DNA from: Paracyclopina nana
Taxonomy: Eukaryota > Arthropoda > Copepoda > Cyclopoida > Cyclopettidae
Assembly: GCA_019096065.1 (NCBI GenBank)
Contig: JAGUCH010000008.1
Location: 3,291,001-3,355,000 of the forward strand
Reading direction: 5' to 3'
DNA length: 64,000 nucleotides
Shown in pieces: positions 45,533 through 58,900 of the stretch. A program made the position numbers and the translations under genes. The notes below the pieces were generated by a model. That model saw nothing but the letters and a program-made list of their open reading frames with translations. It was not told the origin of the DNA and did not search any database. The first letter of the stretch is position 1. Every line of letters starts with the position of its first letter.

Positions 45533-45533
45533 A
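45528..45533 (+). promoter_or_regulatory. AATAAA poly(A) signal overlapping the stop of the second transposon gene
   Basis: CAATAAATGG contains both the TAA stop (45530-45532) and AATAAA (45528-45533). The transposase gene in the same element has the same arrangement. Confidence 0.45.
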
Positions 45534-46164
45534 TGGGCATCATCTTCGTATCGCTTGAGGACATGGATTTCCAGTTGTGCGAACCTTCCGAACACCATTC
45601 AAATCACTCACCTGCAATGCAAGAAAATTTGGAGTAATAGAAAATTCGACTTAGATTATCGTTCACAAAATATTTTCAAGAACAAGCACACTTAATATAT
45701 GTAAATTACATGATACTAATTGCTACTGGTGCCCAATATAATTATGACATGATAACGAAGTAAATAAAAAAGGCCAAAAGGCCAAATGCGCCGAAAAGGC
45801 ATAAACGACATTTAAGTCATGTGTAGCGTGTAAGCCAAAAAAAATACATAGCGTGGAAATTAAACTTGAACGTAACATAAACAAAGCTGACATTACATGA
45901 GAGAGACTGACAAGGGCAAAAAAAATTAATAATTTGCAAGTTTCGTATACGTCATGTATAACTTTATTTACTACAGCTCACACTTCTAAAAAAAAAGATA
46001 ACTTGTACGCCATGAAGCAAATGTACAAGTAACTTATACAGTCGACTCTAAGTTATATGTACAGTAGCTCAATCGAAACGTGTCGCTACTTGGCAAGAAA
46101 TATACACGCCATCCACATTCCACTTTCGACAACTACTTATACATAACATGTGGATAACTTGACA
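45534..46164. other. Right subterminal region of the large transposon
   Basis: About 630 non-coding bases with repeated words AAAGGCCAAAAGGCC, ACTTGTACG/TACAAGTAACTTATAC and ATAACTT(A/T). It contains the exact 15-base AACTTGTACGCCATG at 46000-46014 and a TGTGGATAACTTGA copy directly inside the right inverted repeat. Confidence 0.6.
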
Positions 46165-46175
46165 TTTTGGTGGGG
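46165..46175 (-). repeat. Right terminal inverted repeat of the large transposon
   Basis: TTTTGGTGGGG, the exact complement of the left end, followed by TA at 46176-46177. Confidence 0.88.
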
Positions 46176-46177
46176 TA

Positions 46178-49100
46178 TAAATAAAGTGTGTGCATCAAAA
46201 CCGCATCTAATTTCTGACATGTTGAAAAATTCCCTCCATTGTGGCGATAAAGTTCGCTCATCAAACATCATTAGGAAAGCAAGAGGAGCTGCTGTGTTAC
46301 GCAGGAAAAATCACTACTACATAAATATGACGAGAAATGCAGAGTGGTACACTATTGTAATGTTATATGACCGAATCGAATTCGTTTGAGTGGTGGAGCT
46401 TTCTTTATATATGCATACATCCATGCATGCACTGCAGGAATGAATGTAAATTAACTAGCTCAATATCCCTCACATTGTTCATCAAAGGTCATGAATTCTC
46501 CTCCTGCTCCTGGTTTAATTTCGTCTCCAGGCTGCTACATAGTATAAAGTATATGTATCCGAAAGCAATATAGTAGAATACTTTGTGTCCCCCCTTGCTC
46601 ATTGGCAATAAAGTCAGACTGGATGGCAGGGGGATAAAATAAAGTTTTGCCCTAGACCAACCACCCCCAGCCTCAAGAAAGAGAGTGTATTTGTCGTCTT
46701 TGAGAATGACCCCCAGATTTCATTAGAGCAGGAAAATGGCACGTCTGGCCCTACATACAAAGTAGCTGAGAATGAACCTAGCAGAATTTTCTCCTCTCAA
46801 CTTCTTGAGAGGGTTTGCGAAAGAAGAAGCCGAAACTGTGGTCAATTGGTTAATTAGCCACAAACAGGATCAGGGTTTTGCACTAGCTTTGCCTCGAGCT
46901 TACTTTGTGGCTTTTCCGAGCTTTCTCTTTATATGACAGACAAAGCATATGTACCAATGCCATGGGGAAGAATTTTATCTCACTCCTCCCTGGGCTAGAT
47001 CATGTCTTATTGCTCTTATGAATTTCACAGCAATAATTTTTTCCAAAATGGATATGTAGTACTATGCATGATAAAGGGCTGGAGTGTAAAATTAGAAAGC
47101 CACTTCAAAATCGAGCATGCTTAAGTTTTGGTACATGAACTGGATCAAAACTGTAGAGAAGTCGTTACTTTGAGTCCCCCTCTCTGTAGTAGTATACCAT
47201 GGTATATACACTGCCACCCACCATATTGTTGACGTCGTCAATGTCCCAGCAAAAGACTTTAGTCCATCCCAGAAATTAGTGACGTGGACAAATGCTCTTT
47301 TTGGGAGTCAGATTCAACACAGGGACGTCGAAGTCTTTTGTACGCTAGTTTACCCTCTGCATATGGCTTTCACTTACTTTATTTGCAACCACGCCCTGCT
47401 GTGTGCGGTATACTGATACATACCGCAAAATTGGGCCATTTCTAGCATATACATGAATGAGATCGAAGAACAGAGAAATGCGACAGCTAATCATTAAATC
47501 AAAGACAAATGAATGCTGGATCATTAGCAAGATATTATGGTCTCGCACCTAGCATTTAGAACACTTTTTGACTAATTACACTGAGTACAGTGTGATGACA
47601 GCCACGAAATGCTAAGCAGCCATTTGTGCCATTTTCCTCATGGTGATTCAACATATTTGGTACTTTGCCCTTTTTTGGTATTCAAATAAAGCTCCCATGA
47701 ATACGGCTTTCTAAATGTAGTAGTACAACATTCAAGGATCACGTATCAATGAGAAATACGCCCTGCAGAAATACTTATGCAAGTGTCACCTCTTGCACAG
47801 CGCTGTATTCGTATATACTAGTACATAGAATAGCGCAATATAATAATAACACAGAGATCCGTGGGAAACCATTTGATGCTCGTACAGCAAATTGCGTGCT
47901 ACTCCATTATGGAGTTACTATAGCTATATCGAACAATAATAGAGAAGTGGAAACTAGATACGACATCAACCACGATGATTCAGATAAAACAGATAAAACG
48001 AAAATCCCCTTTTTGCTCTCGCATCCCAGAGAAAGCTCATGAGAAAGATAACTGTTAGGAAGGATTAATGTCGACAGGAAGGATGAGTTTGAGGCAGATC
48101 TTTGTCCTCGATTTGCAGAACCCAATTTTTTTATTTGCGTGACCTCACATAACGGGAAAAAATGAAGAAAGGGACAAAGATACTCCAGGACAAACGAAGT
48201 TGAATTCAAAAGGCCAATTATCCTGTGGCCATCCCAAATGAGGTTACCACAGGGTGACAGCATATCTATCTTGGCATCTGTGACTTGGAAAGCATGGCAC
48301 AAAAAACGAAATGAGTAGACCCAAGATCGATATGTCTTCCACTCACAAACGAAAAAGTATAATCTCCTGAATGTCCCTTCTGAAAGTAGGGCATCCTGTG
48401 GGAGATGAAGGTACATAAAGTAAGGAAGTGAAAGCAACGTGGACGAGCCTTTTATGTAAAAATATGTTCTTCATTTCTATATCCTTCTTGTCAACCAAAT
48501 TGGACAAAAGTATATTTACAAATCGACTTTTCCCCCCAGAGTGACAGCCAAAGAAGAAAAGTTACTTTCACAGCTCCAGACGAGACAAAAATGGATTTAA
48601 AATTCGCGTGGTGATGATGGGAGCTTGGAATAGCATTATTTGAAGCATGGAAGAAAAGGGGACGTGGCTGCAGTTGTGGTAAAAGTGCTTCTTCCTCGCA
48701 CTCAAAGATGGACGGTTTTGAAAGGGGGTGTCTTGGAATTGAATTTGCCCACTACTATGCTGCATTTAATGGTATCTCATATCTCTGAGCACCAACCAAG
48801 AGGAGTGTCATCATCATTACGAGAAATTGCCTCAGACATTTGTTGCACATTTTCTTACAAAGCACAATTTCCTTCATGATGCTTTAGCCAGTTGTCTTTA
48901 TTGATCCTACGGAGAAAACAGAACCCTCTTGGCAATTACTTGCTGGCTGGAGTTTTTTCTTAATAGCGGAAGATAGCTTCTTTCATTGTTGATGTTAGCT
49001 TGGCTTTGGCCATGTTTACAAACTAAGGCAGAACACACACACTCACAATGGCAGAAAGTTTATCCCCCTTTCTCCTTTTCCTTCATCTGAGCCTTTTACT

Positions 49101-52100
49101 ACGGAATGCTTGTTTAAAAAGGCACTCATTTAATAATGAGCAATTGCAAAAGGATCGAATTGCTCTGGATAATTGGTTGATTGCTTATACAAGGGTCATT
49201 CACTTTTGAGATTTTTGCATTTAGGCTTTCATGAATCAATTTTAGCAATATTAGGCACTCTCATGATTTCTCAATAACAATGATGCAAGTTACCACAAAA
49301 GCCATATTTTAATCCAGATATCGTTGGAAAAGTCTTGCTTGCAAACTTTTTGCCTGGACCCAAAAGTTTTTGACAGGGAAACCATATAGTTTTCATAAAC
49401 ACTTTGTTCTTTGCCAGCTTTTCCCTTGGATGATCTTCACACCCCAGTTCCCCTGGAATGCAAAGACATTTTCTTTGGGTCCCCACAGTGGTGAAAGAAG
49501 TTGGTGCATTAAAACTTTCAAACAGCAGCTTTCGCTCATTTTTTCACCAAGTTCCCTTGGATGAGCTCTCAGGTAACAAGAGAAGCAGCTGGTTTTGTGC
49601 ATTGGAAATTGAATTTGGCAAGAGATCATTACTTGACTCGTGGCCGTTAAAGGTTAGAGGGTGCATGGCCATATGGCACGCATTTTTCAGCTCTGGGGAC
49701 TTTCAACTTTTTGGCGTATCGAATTTAGCATCGATCCAACGAAAGACTGTAGAATATGAAATGACAAATTGTTATTTCAATCACGACGGCAGACCCAAAG
49801 AGAGCTGTTATCATCATTTGGAGGAGAATTGGCATAAAAGTTGACGAAAGAAAGGAGGTCTACTCAAAACTGAGGGGGAAATATGCCCCAGCCTGTCTAG
49901 ACCTCTCACAGCCAGACAATTACAGATTATTCCAACAGTCCGTTACTTTGGAGCTTTTTTAACATGCTAACAGCATTTTTACATAACTTCCTTCACTTAA
50001 GTAATGTTTGGTATTAGAGTAAGAAAAGTAATTGCCCAATTGAGCCTTTTTAAGCAAGGAAGGAAGCGTAGCTCAGACTAATATTCAGGAGTGATATTTA
50101 TTTTCAAGCTAGCCCCTTATCAAACGCAGTGTCTGAATAATTCCGGATGCAGAGTCGAGAACGCTAAAAGTGTTTTTGGAGCGTGCTTGAGAGCAATTCA
50201 GTAGTCATTCGCCTTGACGAACGAACAATGATTATTCACCGCACCACCACCATTTCTTCTGCAAATAATGCTACTTCATATCCAAAAATGAAATAACTAC
50301 ACACCTTTCTTGTTGGCTTCAAAGCGAATTGACACTTGCTCAATAAACACGTGCACGTAATTGTCCCTCTAACGAGGGGAGCTGTAAAGCAGAATTTCAG
50401 CGTAGGTGTTAGGTGATTTACAGTTTCCCCTTTGGTATCAGAGTGTTTGGAGTTTACAACCTGCAGTCATTAAATGGCTTTGTTTTTCCACTTTATGGAG
50501 CTGACTGGCTGTATACGAAGTGCTACAACTGCTCCCTGATCAAATAAGCGATTGCCAGGGAAAGAGAGAAAACCATAAATGTTATCTGCAAAGCAATCCA
50601 CAATTTTTTAGCAACTCTTTTTAACGACATACTACTTCTACATCCACCTGCCTACCTTGGAATTCTGATTTCTGATAGAGTTGAGGTCTACGCTTGAATG
50701 GCTCCGCCTACAGAAATTCTGCAAAAAATTCAAAATTACTCTGTAGCACTACATAGCGAAGAGCCAAATTATAGAATACCAAATGGAGAGGAAAGCAATT
50801 GTCATAAGTTTGCAATTGTTAATGCTACACATCAGGACTGACCCCATAAATCACAAGGCAAATGAGCAAAGACATTAAATCTGTTTTGGCAGAGCCTGTT
50901 GTAGAACAGAAGACAACTTACCGCAATACTTCAGTGGCACAATCATCCACCGTGCATGCAAGGAAGGGTTGTAAAATATGCACGAATATTTATGTGAACT
51001 ACTTTGTACAAGCGTGGATCCTCATAAATTTTTTCTGGTTTCCCCACATTGCTTCTCAATTCCAGCCTTAAGTTCGTTGTTTCGCCAGTATTTTTTTGTC
51101 CGAGAAAAAACATGTCAAACATTGGTAACTTTAGATAAACTCAAACAAAAATGGTCGTTGCGTTTGTTTGGTCAGGAAAACGTTAAATCAAATTGCTTCG
51201 TCAAGAAAAACGTACACATTGAACCACTGAAAATCAGAAAATGCCCACATTTTGCTTCAAAGAGTTCAATTACAGAATTAGTTGATGAATTAGAATATTG
51301 CGGCTTTGTTTGTAGTTGGCTGCAGGTCACGCCTCAAAATTAGGTGGAAAAATGTGGTTTGCTGTGCTGAAGCTGAAGCAAAAACTAAATGATTTGGGGT
51401 GTGGCTTTTGGCTGCTGCGGTAGCCGAATTTCGATCATTATCAGTAATCGAAATCATCGGAATTCTCTCGTCAAAATTGGTGAATAACATCTATGAAGAC
51501 CTGTCAAGATTTGTACAATGGCGGCTTAACTATCTAGATGAAATCTGACCATGCATGACTTTGCATTTGCAACAAGTTGATAACTAGTTCATTCACGCAC
51601 CAGAGTGAAAAGTTTCTTTTTTTCCATAAAATACCCCACTTTCCTGCCAACCTCTGTTTTTCCTCAATCCAAGCAGATAAATTGTGTACAAGTAGCTTAT
51701 AGGGATTTTATGCTCAACTTTAGCCTTATGGAAACCAAGCTTATTTTTTAACCAGATTAAAAAGCACATAATCAACAGGGAAACTCATGCGGTTCGTTCA
51801 CTGATGCTTATTGTAGTTAAGCAGTTGACTAGGGAAAATTAGCCTTTTTTTAACTTGCGGTTAATGCCAAGCTACTTTTCCTCACTCTCTCTTACTGCAT
51901 TTGATGCGTGTTTTACGAGAAAAACCTGCGGCCTTAAAATAGTATGAGATGCGAGGTGCTAAAAATCGGCTTTTTTCTTCAATGCCATTTTATGCTGCTG
52001 CTGCTGCTGGTGGATGAGAAGCGTGAAAATGAGACGCGAATATACTATAGTGAAAGTTCAATTGCAGGGTCAACTGGAGGAAAAAACGAACGACGACGTG

Positions 52101-55100
52101 CCCTTTAATGTATGAGGGGAAAAACAGATTGATAACAAAATGCATTATTCCGAGCGCGCAGCTCAACATTAAACGAGCCATTTCCTTCTCTTCTTTCTAC
52201 ACGCTACAAAATTAAATTGATCAGTAAAAAACTAGAACGGGTTTTTTTACGCGACTAGAAAACTCTTGCAGGCTGCTTCAAAATTCCCCGCTCAATTACG
52301 AGTCAGCAAACGCTATGTAATGCAGCTCGCATAACACCAACTGAGAAAATACGCCAAGTTTTCGGCTTCTTTCCTTTGATTCACGGCTTAAAAATTCGAG
52401 TTCATTTGTTGCGAGCTAAAATCAAGTCAAAGAGAGGCCAACAACGAAAACATAGAAAGGTCGTCGCCTCGAGGCATTTCTGTTGAGATAAATTGTCTTT
52501 TTTTCATTCTTCGATTTCAAGACACAAAAATGCCGCAGCAGCTAGCTCGCATTTCCTTGAAGTGTGAACGCGCGTCTGTCTACCTACTAAGCTACAAGGA
52601 TTTGTTTTGAAAAGGCGAGAGATTTCCCCTAAAACGCTGTGAATTTTCCCAAAAAAAAGTCCCAATGTTTTACAGAGGAAAATTCTTCTAAATCGAAGAG
52701 TAGGAATTCGTGTTGCATTCCCAGAAAAAAAACAGCAGCCTGGAAAAAGTATGCGAAGATCAAAGAATTTTGTTTTGGAAGCTGCAACATGTAGTATGTG
52801 GCATAAAACAGAGCCCCTAGGAAACAGTTTTACATTTGTTGGCTCAAAAGATGCCTTGGAGCCCTTGCTGAGCCATATGCCAAGTTCATCTTTACGAGAT
52901 TTCCTTGCAAGATGATTATTATTACGCTGTGTGTACATAAATGTGTACCACACAGCCCGATCTTTATAAGTTGATGAGAAACAAGGTGGGAGGTCTTCTT
53001 CTTTTTAGAACTCTTGCCCCTTTTTAATTCCAGTTTAATGCAAGCTGTGCAATGGAGATTTTTTAATCTGGCGCATTTCAAAATCCCCCTTTTCTGTTGT
53101 TATTTTAGCAAAGTGCTGGAATTCCTGATCCTTTTGCCGCAACATTTTGGCTGCTGTCGCAGGGGATCTTTTGATGATGGAACATGTTCAGCTCTTGCAG
53201 CACAACAAGTTGACAAGTGACAACATAGGAAAAATATCGCAGGATTGTAAAGACATTCGTCAGGATTGAGATCTTGAAAAATGCATAAAATGCCTTGCTG
53301 ACAGGACCAGATTAGCTCGTTCTGTGTTCTCGCCAAGAGATAAAAGAGATGAAGGTGAAAAAGTCACATGGTGCATGAACAATTCCTTAATGACCAATTT
53401 GCAACAATTCCACCATTAAATGAACCTCTTTTCAGTACACAGAGGCAATTTAGTCGAATGTACAGTGACAATAGACAGTGCTACTATATAGCCGTTGATA
53501 GAGGAAGGGTGGCTGAAATTCAACAAAGCAGAAACCAAATCAATTGGACAATAATGAACCCTTCTTGGCCATCCGAAACTGAGAAATCCGTCCAAATTAC
53601 GTCATGCTCATGCAGAACTGGCCCTGAGAAAACGTTTCTGCCTGTAGTACTAGATTAACTTTCTTCAAAGCTACAGACACTAAAAGTTGAGATCAAGTTT
53701 TAATCTCTGGACTTGACTATCTGGCAACAGGATTTTGGCTCACCCTTCACAAATAAAATGAAAGAGTGTGAGCTCAGCCAAAGAGAAAACACGTTGATAA
53801 CTGGCAGGATGATTTAAGACCACTTTTTGCCTAGTCTGTCGACTTGAGTTTGTGCCAGCCATTACTTCCAATTTGAACGCTATTGTGCAGCAGCCAGTCA
53901 CCCTAAGTAGCCATTTTATGGCAGACCTATTGAAGACACGAGGCCTAACCACGACTGCTACAAGGCTTTTTGTCTGAGTACAACTTTACTGCTGCTTGCC
54001 TTAATATTCATAAATCCTGCCAATGGATTGGGATCACGAAAATGTTTCGGCACTTAAGTCCAAAGTCACGATATATTATACTATGCAGGCTTCAATAAAA
54101 TGAAGCTGTGCAGGTGTGTCTACCAAATTATTAAGATTATTAGGAGAACAAGTGGAGCTCGAAAAGTTGAATTTTCTCTGCTAAATAGAAAGCAGGTAAG
54201 ATTAGGAATTTTAAAACCTCTTTGGAAATGGCTAGAATGTAGGCTTTTTGTTTGGTGGCCTATAGCCAGATCTGACAGGTTGATGTAAGGCCTCAGCTCG
54301 TAAAAAATGCTTCTGCTAGCTGCAAAACCACATGGCTATTATTACCATCAGTGTTGCTGTTAATCAAGTTTTCCAATCTAGGTAACCTAGCTGCGAATTG
54401 ATCTCATGCATTCTCAACTTAATTCAAGTCTAGGGCCCAAAAATGCTAGTAGGCGTATGTGGAATTTACAAACGACCATTGCATATTGGCATCACCAGCT
54501 GCTCTCAAATCGCTTTTCAGACCGGCATCTTTTCTCTGCCTGGCTGATAACAATTTACGACAAGTCAGGTTAGGCCCAGTAAGATTTTTATTTTCGTTTG
54601 GCCATGGACTAGTTATCCCCATATGGAAAAGAGAAACAGAATCTGGTTCTGGTGGTGCGGATGTCGATTTTTTGTGTCAAGGCTTTTTCTCATTCCAAAA
54701 TCATATGACGGTCGACCGAGAATAGTTGCTCAAAAATCAGATGATTACTGATGAGTTCTAAGCTGATTAGGATCTAATCTGATTAAAGTACGACTTTGAC
54801 TTGGCCCCCGGGACATATCGCTTCTTTTTTCATATCATGCCTCAGGTACATTATCGAGGCAAGTCCGGAAACCACGCATTTCGTATGAAGAAAGTGATTA
54901 TGTTTTATAGTCATCAAAACTCTTCTCCTTAGTGATTTTCTCTTGAAGTTACCGCATCCTCACTTCATTCCCAGAATTGCAAAGACAAAAACGTTCCTCA
55001 TTTGTCAAAAGTAGCATTTCAAAAAATAGCCTATACATCATACCACAAAAGTGTAGTTTCTCGAGAAAGGGGCCTAAAATGGATTTTTCAATCCAAGAGC

Positions 55101-55635
55101 AATCGAGGTAACTCCAAAAAAATAGTAAATCCAATAAGAGCCCTCGTGATAATTACCTACTCACTTTTTTCTCCAATTAACGCCAAAAATTGAAAGCAGT
55201 CGAGTCATGTCATGAAAAATTGTTAATTTGAACATTTGAGGGCTTTTGTATTAATTGTCTACCATTTGAGTATGTAGTGCAAAGCCTGGTTTACCAGTTT
55301 GTGTGCGAGTGCACTGACGTCCGTTTTTCGGACGAACGCGAACGGACGGACGGACGAAGAAGGAACGCGGACGGACGGACGCTAAGTGCACACGGAGCAA
55401 CTGCGCGTCGTTTGGTGTGCGACGTCCCGTTCTTTCCTTTCTCCTGGCTGCAGCACAACTACTGCTGTGCTAGACTCACTGCATGAGCCTTGGCAACAAT
55501 CAGATCGTGCTCAGACGCCGGCCCAAGCACATGTCACAACTGTAGCAATTTTGCCACAGAAGCTGCAGTCAAAGTACAGCCATAAAATAGGCGGAAAAGG
55601 CCTGACGCATCCCGAGGATCAACAAGGAGTTGGGC
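46178..55635. other. Gene-poor region between the transposon and the Ig gene
   Basis: About 9.5 kb without a supported exon, RNA gene or terminal-repeat element. The longest frame (176 codons, minus strand, 47907-48437) has no recognisable motif, no good start context and a composition like its AT-rich surroundings. A short run of GGAC-type tandem repeats is at about 55333-55380. The stretch probably holds distal regulatory DNA of the long-intron gene to its right, but that is not shown by the sequence. Confidence 0.4.
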
Positions 55636-55911
55636 TTAAATAGAGGCCAGCTATTAAGTAGAAAATCCCGTCATCGTCTCGGCTAGCTGCTCAAGTGAAA
55701 CGGTGGTTCACACAAGAATTACTATTCCACGTGCATTTACCACCACGAGCAACGGCAGAATTTAGTGCGCGACATCCAAGCAGCTGAATTTCAAGAAGCA
55801 CTTAACGTCCACTCGTTCTCAAGACGCGATCGCACGTGTGGGATCTCAGCAAGGCACGAAAAAACAGTGTCGGAAGTAGCAGTGCGCCTCAGTGTGAAAT
55901 TGTGAGAAAAA

Positions 55912-58900
55912 ATGGCCAAGTTACTTTATTTGCTGCTCGCCCTACTTCCATTGTGTGGAGGTAAGTTTAATCGACAGCAATAATCTCACTCACATTATGC
56001 CAAACGCAAATGCATCTCGCTTGTTTGCATTTCCATAATTAATATGAAGTGGCGTGGCCTACTAGCTCCAACACTCGTTGTTAACAAGGGCTGTGACTAA
56101 TGATCCCTCGTTGTGAATATCAAAACGATTTCCTAATTACTTTGTTCTTGGCCTAATGAGTGCTTAATGGAATGATCATCTTCTACTATTGCTACAGACA
56201 AAAAGGGGAGCGTTGCCAAGCAAACATAACTTTAGTTGGCTTAGTGCTCATAGAAGGGGGCAAAAAGGTTATCTAAGAGCTTCTCCGTGGACACACACAA
56301 GCCCCTAAAAGTGGTGCCCTAATTAGGACCCATCATTAAGGCAGCCCTGGAATATATCCTTTTTTCCAACCACTATCTTTTTTTTGGGGGGGGGGAACTA
56401 ATGAACTAACTCTATTTGTGTTAGAAGAGTTAGGCTATAGGCTAGGTGTGTATTATGCACTACTGGCTTATCTATGGTAGGATAATGGGGAAAAGTGTGT
56501 CAACCATGTGTGTTGTTACTGCTACATTATGGGCAACACCTACATTCTGCTGCTGCTACAAGTAGGACTAATGCATTGCACGCATTGCTCTGTTTGCTGA
56601 CAAAAGTGTCACACTTTTCACTTGCACCTTTACCCTCGAGGGGAGACAGCAAAAATTCATTTGTCAGCTCCTCCAAATTGAGGACTTTCAAAGTGTCCTT
56701 TCAAAATTGCATCAGTGCAGCAGCATAAGATTTGTTATCAGGCTGCTGTCAATTTAGCCAGCTTGTTGCTTCTTTTCACAGCATAGTAGATTAATCGTGT
56801 CTAGAAATCCTCTGTTGTTGTGTCTGTGTATTTTGCCCAAATTGCTCTTCTTTTTTCATGACTCTATATAATACAAGCCGTCCAGCAGTAGCCATGGATA
56901 ATAATAGGCCACTAGTTGTGGCAGTAAAATGTAAAGGTGAAATTAGCCACGTTCTTTGCTGTGGGAAATGTGCTCCTCAAATCATTGGTGCCAGAGGCCA
57001 CGAACTGAGCTCATTATGATGTCATTACATGTGGTGATTTTCGCCCCAACCACCTCAGTGTCTCTTCTCGTACGAATTTGCAAAGACAACGAAATTCAGA
57101 GCAGAGGTTAACGATAATCAGCCCATTTATGTGTGGTACTTCCAGCCATAATTCTCCGCCAATCTAGCAAAATGTCACCCACTGCGAACTTTTCCTCTGA
57201 GCAGCAATTAAGGCAAAATTCTACTGGAAGCTTGGACCTCAAAGAGCCTTGTGGCAACGTCAATTTCTCTTGAAAAATGATCGACGTAATGATGCCAGTT
57301 TGCGTTAGCTCGTAGCTGGGCCAATATTAGCTTACTCAGTTTGCTTTAAAAGGTGAAACTTCCTTCACTCAAGTTCTCCATGTCATGTATTTGCTCAGTG
57401 ACAGTCCATACCCCCTTTTCTTGAGCTTTGTAAGCCGACATACTCAATGTACAGGCTCGCAGGAGGAACAAATACATCATATTTGCTGTTGCTTTTTGAG
57501 TTTTGGCGTTGCTGAGCAGAATGACACATCGGGAGGAGTTTTGCAGTCGAGAAAAAAAACCTTGAGCTGACGTCATGTCACTGGATGAACAAAACATCCT
57601 GGCTCGCAGATTCGGCGCACCTATTCATTTCTGCAGCAGCAACAACAACAACAGAAGAAGTGAGATAGTCGTCACTCTTGTTTGCAAAATTATCATTTAT
57701 CTTGTACTGAATTGCCGAAGCTATGGTAGCCATTAGTATCGTGCAAAGTAGCACATGAGAGAGAAACTGGGACAATTTGCAGCAGCAGCAGCAGCTCATT
57801 CATGGAAATTTTGTGCATATATTCACTAGTATTTGTTGTGAATACAGACACTGCGTGCAACAAAACAAAGCACTGTGCATGATGTTTAGTTACATCACAG
57901 GGAAGCTTTTGCTTCAAAAATGCACTCACTGCGTGTGTGATGCTTTTTCCTGCAAAATGGTCATTATTTCACTCGAAACAAAAGGGCAACTTTGCAAGTC
58001 TTTGCAGGCCAATGACTTGCCTATAATAGTGCATACAGGGTATTTTTATGCTTTTTTGCCTTTTGTACACTTTCATCTGGGCTGGGCTGCCATTTGGCCT
58101 GAAACAGGCATTAAGAAGGAGTTATGAATATTTTCTGAAACGTGACTTTTCGACCCATTATTGTTGTCGTCCTGTCCACAGCGTTAAAAGCTAAACCAGG
58201 GATTTCCCCTGCTGGGCAGACTCACAAAGTTGCATTTTTCATCATCGTCTTTTCAGTCACATTAGTGGTGGTGGTCCCTAGCTTGTAGCTTACATACAAA
58301 GACTCTGCAGGCTTCCTGTTTTCCAACAGCTGCAAATTGAGTTAAAGGAGACAAATTGGAGCTACGCAGCTAGTGCTACATTACTAAAAAAGGGGAATTT
58401 TTTGTTCAGCTTGTCTGGATTTATGCTCAACTGATGATTGGGATTACCCGAAACTTAGCACATGGACAAAAGTGTATTTCCGGCTTTCCTTTTCCATTCT
58501 CGTTTTTGCCTCAAGCCATATGTTATTGTTGGGAGGAGGAAATATTCCGCGATTTCACGCGTCTAATCGCAAAGAATATGATTTAGCAGCGATTGTTGTT
58601 TGCTCAAGGGACCAAATCTAGTGCCACAATAGATTTTTCAGAATTACGCCAGCAGAGGTTTATTTAGCCCCTATAGCTGCACTGTGGGGGCAAAAACAGG
58701 GCAAAAGGGCCCATTACCACAGGACATTTCAGAATTGCCATCTTTTGTGCGAGCGGTAGAAATCTCGATTCGAAGGCTACAATAGACATTTTTGCCCAAT
58801 GTGAAATGGTGTCGGATTCCTCGGCAATTTATTACATGGATTTTCGCTATTGTGAGTAACACTCTCTCTATATTTGGATTGAGTCCGATTCGTAACGCAA

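Larger units (their letters stand above)
37849..46175. mobile_element. 8.3-kb two-gene DNA transposon (CMC/EnSpm-like), apparently complete
   Basis: The element is bounded by perfect 11-bp inverted repeats: CCCCACCAAAA at 37849-37859 and its complement at 46165-46175. TA flanks both sides (37847-37848 and 46176-46177), which reads as a TA target duplication. Inside are a leftward three-exon transposase gene (38253-41798) and a rightward eight-exon gene (42296-45532) that share a promoter region. Both have intact frames and consensus splice sites. The transposase shows the marks of the CACTA/Mirage/Chapaev group. Within that group a TA duplication is what I recall for Mirage-type elements, but the CCCCACC termini are not the usual CACTA/CACTR. 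A TGTGGATAACTTGA motif occurs directly repeated at 37892-37905 and 46149-46162, just inside the ends. The lack of visible decay suggests recent activity. Confidence 0.88.

Noticed and set aside
37853-46171. Transposon ends placed at CACC...GGTG to fit a CACTA-like start
   Set aside because: The bases outside would then be CCC on the left and GGG on the right. These are complementary rather than a direct duplication, whereas TA flanks fit a duplication.
47907-48437. 176-codon minus-strand frame
   Set aside because: No recognisable domain, signal or splice partners, and the composition matches the surrounding AT-rich DNA. It is the longest of many chance frames in a 9.5-kb desert.
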